Below, one piece after another: positions 7,801 to 13,841 of a stretch of 16,154 nt of DNA; the stretch's first letter is position 1; each line of letters begins with the position of its first letter. Source of the DNA: Actinomycetota bacterium (GTDB lineage Bacteria > Actinomycetota > Thermoleophilia > UBA2241); assembly GCA_003164655.1 (NCBI GenBank), contig PLTW01000241.1, positions 8,307-24,460 of the forward strand, written 5' to 3'. The notes beneath the pieces were generated by a model. The model ran no database searches. It was not told the DNA's origin and saw nothing but the letters and a program-made list of their open reading frames with translations. Position numbers and translations under genes: made by a program.

Positions 7801-8150
7801 TGCGTCACCAGAATCAGGGCCGCAAGTTCAATATGCCGCCGAGCCAGCGCAAGGCGCTGCTGAGCGGCCTGGCCGTCGCCGTGCTCACCCACGAGAAGAT
7901 CAAGTGCAGTCAGGCACGCGCCAAAGAGGTGCAGTCGCTGGTCGAGCAAACGATCACGCTCGGCAAACGCGGCGACCTCGCCGCCCGCCGGCTGGCGATC
8001 GCCAAGCTGCGCAACAAAGAGATCGTCTACAAACTGTTCAACGATGTCGCGCCGCGCTACGCCGATCGCAGCGGCGGCTACACCCGCATCGTCAAGCTGG
8101 GCCCGCGCCAGGGCGACGCATGCGAGATGGCGTACCTCGAGCTGGTCTAG
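7800..8150 (+). CDS. rplQ: 50S ribosomal protein L17
   Basis: Protein at the base of the large subunit near the exit tunnel, 116 residues. The N-terminus RHQNQGRKFNMPPSQRKALLSGL (key part GRKFNMPPSQRKALL) and THEKIKCSQARAKEVQSLVEQ match the family. So do ITLGKRGDLAARRLA and the C-terminus GGYTRIVKLGPRQGDACEMAYLEL. ATG 7800 overlaps the rpoA TGA (TGATG), so the two are translationally coupled. It closes the ribosomal operon; a strong GC hairpin lies 31 bases after its stop. Confidence 0.97.
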   Translation: MRHQNQGRKFNMPPSQRKALLSGLAVAVLTHEKIKCSQARAKEVQSLVEQTITLGKRGDLAARRLAIAKLRNKEIVYKLFNDVAPRYADRSGGYTRIVKLGPRQGDACEMAYLELV

Positions 8151-8181
8151 CCGGCCGGGCGCTGCCACCGACTCTGGTGGG

Positions 8182-8214
8182 GGGGCGGGGGCGCCGCAGG
8201 CGCCCCCGCCCCTT
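8182..8214 (+). terminator. Perfect 14-bp GC hairpin after rplQ (terminator-like)
   Basis: Arms 8182-8195 and 8199-8212 are perfectly complementary and separated by the three-base loop GCA (8196-8198). Only a short T pair follows (8213-8214), with GTTTTC further on, so it is a strong hairpin but an imperfect intrinsic terminator. It sits between rplQ and ecfA1 and may end or attenuate ribosomal-operon transcription before the transporter genes. Confidence 0.65.
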
Positions 8215-8271
8215 CGCCGTTTTCGGGCAGGTGCGCCTGTCGCACAGCCGGCCGGCAAGGGGGGTGGCGGC

Positions 8272-9099
8272 GTGTCGCTGATCGAGATCAGGGGATTGCG
8301 GTACCGGTACGCCGGCGCCGACGACGATGCCCTGCACGACCTCGACCTCACCGTGAGCGAGGGCGAGTTCGTGGCCGTGGTCGGCGCCAACGGCTCGGGC
8401 AAGTCGACGCTGGCCCGGTTACTGGGCGGACTCGCTCGTCCGGCGGGTGCGGCGCGCGCCGCGGTCTGCGGTCATGACCTGTGCGACCACGAGGGCCACT
8501 TCGCCGTGCGCCGCGACGTCGGCGTGCTGTTCCAGAACCCCGACAACCAGCTCGTCGGGTCGACCGTCGAAGAGGATCTGGCGTTCGGTCTCGAGAACCT
8601 GGCGCTGCCGTCGCCCGAGATCGCCAGGCGAGTCGACGAGATGCTCGCCCTGTACGGCCTCGAGGCGCTGCGCACCCGCGAACCGCACCTGCTGTCGGGC
8701 GGCCAGCGCCAGCGCACCGCGCTGGCCGGCGTGCTGGCGGTGCCGCGCCGCGTCCTGGTGCTCGACGAGCCCACGGCGATGCTCGACCCGGCCGGCCGCG
8801 ACGAGGTGCTGGCCGCCGTGCGCCGCGAGGCCGACCACGGCCTGACCGTCGTCTTTGTGACCCAGGAGATGGACGAGGTCCTGATGGCCGACAGGGTCGT
8901 GGCCCTGGCGAGCGGCCGGGCGGTCTTCGACGGCGCGCCCGCCGCGCTCTTTGCTGAGCGTGCTCTGCTGCTCTCGCTCTCGCTGGGTCTGCCGCCGGCC
9001 GCCGAAGTCGGTCTGGCGCTGATGGAGCGCGGCGTGCTGGCCGAGCTCACCCTGACGCTCGACGATCTGGTGGCAGCGCTCCAGGCAGGCAGGCCGTGA
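8272..9099 (+). CDS. ecfA1: ECF transporter ATPase EcfA1 (CbiO family)
   Basis: First ATPase of the energy-coupling factor that powers vitamin and metal uptake through interchangeable S components. The 275-residue product has Walker A GANGSGKST (38-46), Q-loop Q88 in LFQNPDNQLVG and signature LSGGQ (141-145). Walker B is VLVLDE (161-166), and the D-loop is AMLD. The H-loop histidine is replaced by glutamine (VFVTQEMDE, Q198), so the switch residue is altered. GTG 8272 has AAGGGGGG 7 bases upstream; the upstream open frame is a non-homologous shadow of rplQ. The NPDNQ motif after the Q-loop is typical of EcfA proteins and distinguishes them from other ABC ATPases. The stop overlaps the ecfA2 start. 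Confidence 0.92.
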   Translation: MSLIEIRGLRYRYAGADDDALHDLDLTVSEGEFVAVVGANGSGKSTLARLLGGLARPAGAARAAVCGHDLCDHEGHFAVRRDVGVLFQNPDNQLVGSTVEEDLAFGLENLALPSPEIARRVDEMLALYGLEALRTREPHLLSGGQRQRTALAGVLAVPRRVLVLDEPTAMLDPAGRDEVLAAVRREADHGLTVVFVTQEMDEVLMADRVVALASGRAVFDGAPAALFAERALLLSLSLGLPPAAEVGLALMERGVLAELTLTLDDLVAALQAGRP

Positions 9100-9989
9100 G
9101 CGGTGACGCCGCGAACGGCCACGCCGCGGGCGGCGGCGGTCCCGCCGGGGAGGGACTCGAGGGACAGCACGCCCTGGGCGTCCGCTGCGAGGGCCTGTCG
9201 TTCTGGTACGACGAGGGCGCGACCCGGATCGCGGCCTTGCGCGGCGTCGACCTGACCCTCGCGCCCGGGGCGAGCGTCGCCCTGCTGGGCCCGACCGGCT
9301 CGGGCAAGTCGACCCTGCTGCAACTGCTGCGCGGACTTCTTGCGCCCGACGAGGGCCGCGTGCTGATCGACGGCCTGGCGGCCGGCGAAGACGGCTACGA
9401 GGAGCGCGAGCGGCGCATAGGTCTCGTCTTTCAGATGCCCGAGATGCAACTCTTTGCGGCGACCTGTCGCGACGACGTGGCCTTCGGCCCTCGGCAGCTC
9501 GGCTGGAGCGCCGCCGAGGTCGACGATGCCGTGACGAGCGCGCTCGCGGCGGTCGGCCTGCCGGCCGACCGCTTCGGCGCGCGCCATCCGTACTCGCTGT
9601 CGGGTGGCGAGCAGCGGCGCCTGGCGCTGGCCGGAGTGCTCGCCATGCGGCCCGGCCTGCTGCTGCTCGATGAGCCGTTCGTGAGCCTCGATCCGGCCTC
9701 GCGCCGCGATCTCGAAGCGATTCTGCGCGGCCTGCGGGCGACCGGCATGGGCCTGGTGCTGGCCACCCACGACGTCGATCGCGCCTACGGCCTGTGCGAC
9801 GCCCGCGTGGTGCTCGACGAGGGTGTAGTGGTCGACGCCGGCCCCTGGCGCTTCGGCGCCGGCGGCGAGGACGCGCTGTTGTCGCATCGGCTCAAGCTGC
9901 CGTTCGTGGTCGAGCTCTGGCGGCGCCTCGGCCGCGCAGCGGCCGAGGCGCCGCCAGAGCTCGCCGCCGCTGCCGAGGCGCTGGCGTGA
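9096..9989 (+). CDS. ecfA2: ECF transporter ATPase EcfA2 (CbiO family)
   Basis: Second ATPase of the energy-coupling factor, pairing with EcfA1 and docking on EcfT. It has 297 residues: Walker A GPTGSGKST (65-73), Q113 in VFQMPEMQLFA, and signature LSGGE (168-172). Walker B is LLLLDE (188-193), with intact switch H225 (LATHDVDRA). GTG 9096 overlaps the ecfA1 stop (GTGA). It gives an N-terminal Gly/Ala-rich extension of about 27 residues before the domain; no other start codon is available before the domain. A perfect 25-bp inverted repeat spans the codons for residues ~272-290, in the C-terminal helix. The catalytically normal H-loop here contrasts with EcfA1. Confidence 0.92.
   Translation: MSGDAANGHAAGGGGPAGEGLEGQHALGVRCEGLSFWYDEGATRIAALRGVDLTLAPGASVALLGPTGSGKSTLLQLLRGLLAPDEGRVLIDGLAAGEDGYEERERRIGLVFQMPEMQLFAATCRDDVAFGPRQLGWSAAEVDDAVTSALAAVGLPADRFGARHPYSLSGGEQRRLALAGVLAMRPGLLLLDEPFVSLDPASRRDLEAILRGLRATGMGLVLATHDVDRAYGLCDARVVLDEGVVVDAGPWRFGAGGEDALLSHRLKLPFVVELWRRLGRAAAEAPPELAAAAEALA
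9911..9963 (+). repeat. Perfect 25-bp inverted repeat with 3-base loop inside ecfA2
   Basis: Arms 9911-9935 and 9939-9963 are exact reverse complements, separated only by GCA (9936-9938). The next outward pair (T9910/C9964) does not match. The arms begin with CGAGCTCTGGCGG and are GC-rich. The repeat is wholly within the ecfA2 reading frame and ends about 26 bases before its stop. No T-run follows, so it is not a standard terminator. Confidence 0.97.
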
Positions 9990-10038
9990 GCACGCGCGGG
10001 GCGCCCGGCGTCGACGGCGCGCGCGAGGCGGTGTCGCC

Positions 10039-10821
10039 GTGAGGATGGCGATCGCCCAGTACTACCCGCGGGCCTCGCCCATCCACAGGCTCGACCCGCG
10101 CTGCAAGGTCGTCGCCGTGGCTGCGCTCGTGGTTGGGCTGTTCCTGCGCTCGTCGTTTGCCGCCCTGGCGGTCTACGGCCTGGTCGCCGTCGCCGGCCTG
10201 CTGCTGAGTGGTGTGCCGCTGGGCTGGGTCGCCCGCGGGCTGCGCCCCGTGGTCTGGCTGCTCGTCCTGACGTTCGTCGTGCAGCTCCTGTTTGCGCCCG
10301 GTCCGGCCTTCTACACACTCGGCCCGCTGCACCTGTCGCTGCGCGGCCTGGCCATCGCCGGGTATCTCAGCCTGCGCCTGGTGGTGCTGGTCGTCGCCAG
10401 TCTGCTGCTCACGCTCACTACGCCGCCGATCGCGCTGACCGACGCCCTGGCCTGGCTGTCGCGGCCGCTGCGCCGCCTGCGCGTGCCCACCGAGGAGCTC
10501 GCGCTCATGGTGACCATCGCCCTGCGCTTCATCCCCACGCTCATGCAGGAGATCGACACGATCATGAAAGCTCAGCGGGCGCGCGGGGCGAGCTTTACCC
10601 GCGGCGGACCGCTGCGCCGGGCGCGGGCGCTGGTGCCGGTGCTCGTGCCGCTGTTCATCCTGAGCTTTCGGCGCGCCGACGAGCTCGCGCTGGCCATGGA
10701 GGCGCGCTGCTACCTGCCGGGGGCGCCGCGCACGCGCCTGCATCCGCTGCACGCCCACCGCCGCGACGCTGTCGTGCTGGTGCTGGTCGCGGCCCTCGTC
10801 GTGCTCGCGGAGCTGATCTGA
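10039..10821 (+). CDS. ecfT: ECF transporter transmembrane protein EcfT
   Basis: Membrane scaffold of the energy-coupling factor that links S components to the two ATPases. The 260-residue product opens with the family segment SPIHRLDPRCKV, followed by several hydrophobic helices (~25-58, 68-86, 103-127) and LLLTLTTPPIALTDAL. The cytoplasmic coupling region carries the two short ATPase-docking motifs, ARG at 181-183 (KAQRARGASF) and ARC at 222-224 (LAMEARCYLPG). One last hydrophobic helix ends the protein (~244-259). GTG 10039 has GAGG about 10 bases upstream; ATG 10045 is possible but lacks spacing. The 49-base gap after ecfA2 is non-coding. No S-component gene is in the window, as expected for a shared group II module. 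Confidence 0.9.
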   Translation: MRMAIAQYYPRASPIHRLDPRCKVVAVAALVVGLFLRSSFAALAVYGLVAVAGLLLSGVPLGWVARGLRPVVWLLVLTFVVQLLFAPGPAFYTLGPLHLSLRGLAIAGYLSLRLVVLVVASLLLTLTTPPIALTDALAWLSRPLRRLRVPTEELALMVTIALRFIPTLMQEIDTIMKAQRARGASFTRGGPLRRARALVPVLVPLFILSFRRADELALAMEARCYLPGAPRTRLHPLHAHRRDAVVLVLVAALVVLAELI

Positions 10822-10822
10822 C

Positions 10823-11575
10823 ATGGTCGGCCCCCGGGACTGGTGGCGGCTCGAGCTCGCCTACGACGGCACGCCGTTCGACGGCTGGGCCCGGCAGCCC
10901 GGCCGGCGCACCGTGGAGGGCGAGCTCGAGGAGGCCCTCGCCACGGTGCTGCGCGAGCCCGTGCGCCTGCACGTCGCCGGCCGCACCGACGCGGGGGTGC
11001 ACGCGCTCGCCCAGGTCGCCTCGTTTGCCGCGGCCGCCAGCGATCTCGAGCCGCGCCGCCTGCGCCTGTCGCTGAACGCCCTGCTGCCCGACGAGATCTC
11101 GGTGACCGGTGTGGAGCGGGCGGCGGCCGGCTTTGACGCCCGCGCCGCCGCCGCCCGCACCTACCGCTACCGCCTCTGGCTGCCGAACACGCGCCCCGTG
11201 TTCGAGCGTCTCTACGTCTGGGATGTGCGCGGCGGCGTCGATGCGGCCCTGCTCGACGCCGCCGCGGCGCTGCTGCCCGGCCGCCGCGACTTTGCCGCCC
11301 TCACGCCCTCGGCGCGCTCCTATCGTGTCTGCGAGCGCGAGATCGCGAGCGCACGCTGGCGGCCGGCCGCCGACGGTCGCGAGGCCTGGTTCGAGATCAC
11401 CGCCGACAGCTTTCTGCACAACATGGTGCGGGTGGCCGTGGGCTCGATGGTCGATGTCGCCCAGGGGCGCCTGAGTCTCGCGGCGCTGGCGGCCGGTCTT
11501 TCCGGCGGCCAGCGCCGCGACCTCGGCCGTACCGCTCCCGCCCGTGGCCTCGCCCTGGTCAGGGTAGACTACTAG
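10823..11575 (+). CDS. truA: tRNA pseudouridine(38-40) synthase TruA
   Basis: Isomerises uridine to pseudouridine at positions 38-40 of the tRNA anticodon arm. The 250-residue product shows LAYDGTPFDGWARQPGRRTV (key part YDGTPFDGW) near the N-terminus. The catalytic aspartate is D56 in HVAGRTDAGVHALAQ. Later come ARAAARTYRYRLW and the RNA-contacting FLHNMVRVAVGSMVDVAQG, all family hallmarks. ATG 10823 begins one base after the ecfT stop, so it is probably coupled to it. In Firmicutes truA also follows ecfT, but there rplM-rpsI usually come next; here a small membrane protein does. Confidence 0.95.
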   Translation: MVGPRDWWRLELAYDGTPFDGWARQPGRRTVEGELEEALATVLREPVRLHVAGRTDAGVHALAQVASFAAAASDLEPRRLRLSLNALLPDEISVTGVERAAAGFDARAAAARTYRYRLWLPNTRPVFERLYVWDVRGGVDAALLDAAAALLPGRRDFAALTPSARSYRVCEREIASARWRPAADGREAWFEITADSFLHNMVRVAVGSMVDVAQGRLSLAALAAGLSGGQRRDLGRTAPARGLALVRVDY

Positions 11576-11576
11576 C

Positions 11577-11945
11577 GTGATCCGCCGACTGCTCGCACGG
11601 CCGACAATCGGCCAGCTCGAGATCGTGGCCGTGGTGCTGGCCGCGCTGGCCGGCCTGTACAGCATCGTCACCACCGAGCAGATGACGGCGCGTCTGGCCG
11701 TCGTCCTGATCGCTCCGGCATTCGAGGCGGCCGTGCCGCTGGGCGCGCGTGTCGTGGCGCCCGCCAGACTGCACTCGGCGCGGGTCATAGCCGCCCTGCT
11801 CTTGGCCTTCTATGTTGCCTTCGCGCCGATCGGCATCGACAACTACCTCTATCTGCCGGCGGTGGCGACGCTGCTCGTGGTGATCGTGCTGAGCAACCGC
11901 GAGCGCTGGCGCGAGATACGCTCCCGCGGGGGCGCCGGGCGCTGA
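11577..11945 (+). CDS. Small hypothetical membrane protein
   Basis: I do not recognise this family. It encodes 122 residues from GTG 11577, one base after the truA stop. Hydrophobic stretches at ~14-31 and ~68-84, plus ~91-106, look like membrane helices. A fourth moderately hydrophobic segment lies at ~40-60. The C-terminus is basic (SNRERWREIRSRGGAGR). The protein-like pattern, with charged residues flanking helices and good codon bias, supports a real gene, and the tight spacing suggests translation with truA. No catalytic motif is visible. A loose resemblance to PsiE-like small membrane proteins is possible but not supported enough to name it. Confidence 0.7.
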   Translation: MIRRLLARPTIGQLEIVAVVLAALAGLYSIVTTEQMTARLAVVLIAPAFEAAVPLGARVVAPARLHSARVIAALLLAFYVAFAPIGIDNYLYLPAVATLLVVIVLSNRERWREIRSRGGAGR

Positions 11946-12412
11946 GACGGAGGGCGCGGCGGCGCTGTCGCGGCGGGCGTCGGCTGCGGCGGGGCCGGGG
12001 GCTCGGGGCACGCTTCGCGAAGCAGAGTACGGGATTCGCGGCGGCGCCGCGGAGAGCGCCCCCTGGTCCTCGGACCCCGCCTCCGCCGACTCGGCGGGGA
12101 GCGCGGTCGCTCGGAGCTGCCGGGCGGTCGGCGGCACAGCCCAGGACGCGCTGCCGCCGGCCTGACGAGGAGCTGCCACGATGCCACTCAAGCGGGAGAC
12201 ACTCACCCCTCTGCTGGTGCCGGAGAAGGGGGTATCTCACAGGGGTCGCCATCCCGCTGCTCTTGCGCACCGAGCGCAACCGAGGATGAACGGCGCTGTG
12301 GCGGGGCTGGCCTTTGAGACGAGACGGGGCCCCGCTGTGCGCCGTCGGCGGCAGCCCGCACTGCGCCGCCGACGGCACCGCGGCGTCCGTCGGCGCTGCG
12401 CCTGTTCCCCCG
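11946..12412. other. Gene-free interval rich in short dyads
   Basis: I find no convincing gene in these 467 bases. A possible start at ATG 12181, with GAGGAG upstream, opens an arginine-rich 80-codon frame that looks like non-coding GC-rich sequence. Exact or near-exact dyads are dense: GCTTCGCGAAGC (12012-12023), GCGGCGCCGC (12041-12050), GGTCC-TC-GGACC (12065-12076), an 11-bp stem with one G-T pair (12126-12136/12152-12162) and a 12-bp stem (12341-12352/12365-12376). It lies between convergent genes, so terminators are expected, but no T-runs follow. Confidence 0.6.
12341..12376. terminator. Perfect 12-bp inverted repeat between convergent genes
   Basis: Arms 12341-12352 (GCCGTCGGCGGC) and 12365-12376 are exact reverse complements around a 12-base loop that can pair further with a bulge. 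It lies 37 bases beyond the stop of the minus-strand LCP gene and could act for either strand. No U-tract is present, so its role as terminator is inference. Confidence 0.4.
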
Positions 12413-13603
12413 CTACCGGTTGAGGAACTGCCGCACCGTGCGGGCCAGGACCGCCGGGTCGACCACCACGTAGCTGCCGCCGCCGATCATCTCGGGTGTG
12501 CCCGGGAGCACCGTCTTCAGCTGGCTTGTGCCTTTGGCGCGCCACTCGAGGTAGGCGAGCTCGATGATCTGGTTGGTGGTGAGGTCGGTGCCGACGCCGG
12601 CCATGAAGCGCGCGCCGGTCCACGGCAGGCGCAGGACGTTGCGCGGCCGCGTGATCTTCTGCTCGAGGGCCTGCACGACCTGCTGCTGGCGGCCCATGCG
12701 CATGAAGTCGCTGTCTGAGTGGCGCACCCGCGAGTAGATCAGCGCCTGCTTGCCGTTCATGAGCTGCGGGCCCTTCTTGAAGTGCACGGTGATGTTGCCC
12801 GAGTACCACGAGGTGAGGTCCTGGGGCACGTCGACGACGACGCCGCCGACGCTGTTGACCAGGGCGGGAAAGCCGTGGAAGTTCACCAGCATGACGTGGT
12901 TGACGGGCACGCCGGTGAAGCTGCTCACGACCTTGACGGCCAGCGCCGGGCCGCCCCAGAAGTAGGCCTCGTTGATCTTGGTCTGGCCGTGACCGGGCAC
13001 GTTGACGAGTGTGTCGCGCGGAATCGAGAGCTGGCTGACGGTATGCGTGTGGGGGTCGAACCGCATGAGCAGGATGCTGTCGGAGCGGGCCGGCTCGTGG
13101 CCGCGCTGGTCGGAACCGAGCACGAGCAGCGTGGTCGGGGCGCTGAGCACGCCGCCGTGCGGATCGACGAGCGCGGCGCGGGTGGTGGCGTTGATGCGCT
13201 GGTTGGCCTTGACGACGGCCCTGTTGAAGGTCGAGTAGCCCAGGAAGCCCCAGACGCCAACGGCGATCGCCAGGGCGAGCGGGATGGCCAGCAGGTACCA
13301 CCAGTGAAACAGTCGCCGCTTGTGTTCGGCGCCGGGCACGAGCGCGAGGTCGGGGCCCTCGGTGCGGCTCTGGGCGCGACGGTCGGCGCGGTAGATGCTG
13401 GCCGGCTCGTCCTGAGCGCGGGCGGCGCGGGCTGCGCCCGCGCCGCCCGCGCCCCGCCCGCCGTTGGCGGTGTCCGCGCGCCGCGGCGACGGCGCTTTCG
13501 GCGACGGCGAGTCTGGGGCCGGCTCGAGGGGGGCGTCGGTCCGCGGACGCCGCACGCGTCCGGCGTGGTACTTGGTATATGGCTTGTTGTCGGCCTGGTT
13601 CAT
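12413..13603 (-). CDS. LytR-CpsA-Psr (LCP) family protein
   Basis: LCP enzymes attach secondary polymers such as teichoic acids or arabinogalactan to peptidoglycan at the outer membrane face. The 396-residue product starts at 13603 with GAAGG upstream. A proline/alanine/arginine-rich cytoplasmic tail (1-98) precedes one transmembrane helix (~101-122). The extracytoplasmic LCP domain follows. Its key parts are TTLLVLGSDQR, EPARSDSILLMRFDP, LSIPRDTLVNVPG (R196, D197), KINEAYFWGG, GFPALVNSVGGVVVDVP, and NGKQALIYSRVRHSDSDFMRMGRQQQ. No C-terminal LytR_C domain is present, so it is a short form. It is the only clear minus-strand gene here. A perfect 17-bp inverted repeat spans the codons for residues ~51-63. 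Confidence 0.93.
   Translation of the reverse strand: MNQADNKPYTKYHAGRVRRPRTDAPLEPAPDSPSPKAPSPRRADTANGGRGAGGAGAARAARAQDEPASIYRADRRAQSRTEGPDLALVPGAEHKRRLFHWWYLLAIPLALAIAVGVWGFLGYSTFNRAVVKANQRINATTRAALVDPHGGVLSAPTTLLVLGSDQRGHEPARSDSILLMRFDPHTHTVSQLSIPRDTLVNVPGHGQTKINEAYFWGGPALAVKVVSSFTGVPVNHVMLVNFHGFPALVNSVGGVVVDVPQDLTSWYSGNITVHFKKGPQLMNGKQALIYSRVRHSDSDFMRMGRQQQVVQALEQKITRPRNVLRLPWTGARFMAGVGTDLTTNQIIELAYLEWRAKGTSQLKTVLPGTPEMIGGGSYVVVDPAVLARTVRQFLNR
13416..13452 (-). repeat. Perfect 17-bp inverted repeat with 3-base loop inside LCP gene
   Basis: Arms 13416-13432 and 13436-13452 are exact reverse complements around TGC (GCA on the gene strand). The arms consist only of G and C. It lies in the low-complexity Gly/Ala/Arg part of the cytoplasmic tail, so protein composition may contribute to the symmetry. 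Confidence 0.95.
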
Positions 13604-13761
13604 GTCGTGCCTTCGGCGACGTCCGCAAACGCGGCGGTCGCGTGAGTGATTGTCTCGCCGGCGGCAGGCCGGACGCGCGCTGCATCCGAATGGGGCGAGA
13701 TGACCGCTTGCAAGGCGCCCGGTGAGGGTAAGTACGCCTCGCCACGGGGAGTTTCCTTCTC

Positions 13762-13787
13762 TTGAGCAGTGTACACCGTGGTATCGT
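13762..13787 (+). promoter_or_regulatory. Putative extended -10 promoter upstream of ROK kinase, with embedded palindrome
   Basis: TATCGT (13782-13787) is preceded by TGG, an extended -10 nearly identical to that before infA. TTGAGC (13762-13767) is only 14 bases upstream, too short for a normal -35, so the extended -10 would carry most of the signal. The perfect palindrome GTGTACAC (13769-13776) between them is a candidate operator. Initiation would be near 13794. Confidence 0.4.
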
Positions 13788-13797
13788 GAGCCGCAGC

Positions 13798-13816
13798 GAC
13801 CCCCTGTGTGGGGGTC
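13798..13816 (+). promoter_or_regulatory. 7-bp hairpin in the leader of the ROK kinase mRNA
   Basis: GACCCCC (13798-13804) and GGGGGTC (13810-13816) pair around TGTGT. The hairpin falls just downstream of the predicted start of transcription and about 9 bases before the GGGAGGTGG ribosome site (13825-13833). It could stabilise the 5' end of the mRNA; a regulatory role is not shown. Confidence 0.4.
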
Positions 13817-13841
13817 TCGTCGCAGGGAGGTGGTGGTCAGC

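Noticed and set aside
8182..8212. Reading the post-rplQ hairpin as a riboswitch for the ECF operon
   Set aside because: It is a simple perfect stem with a triloop; no cobalamin, thiamine, folate or other aptamer-like conserved segments lie in the 121-base gap.
10222..10224. EcfT docking motif ARC instead of ARG treated as a defect
   Set aside because: EARCY variants are, to my recollection, common in EcfT proteins, so it is not reported as an anomaly. The motif is residues 222-224 of EcfT.
12024..12042. tRNA-like string (AGAGTACGGGATTCG) suggesting the 3' half of a minus-strand tRNA
   Set aside because: The T-loop does not continue as GAACC, and no matching 5' acceptor arm or anticodon arm is found.
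12181..12423. Possible 80-residue gene with ATG 12181 and GAGGAG upstream
   Set aside because: The product is arginine/alanine-rich with no plausible fold, its 3' end runs into the opposite-strand LCP gene, and other frames are also incoherent.
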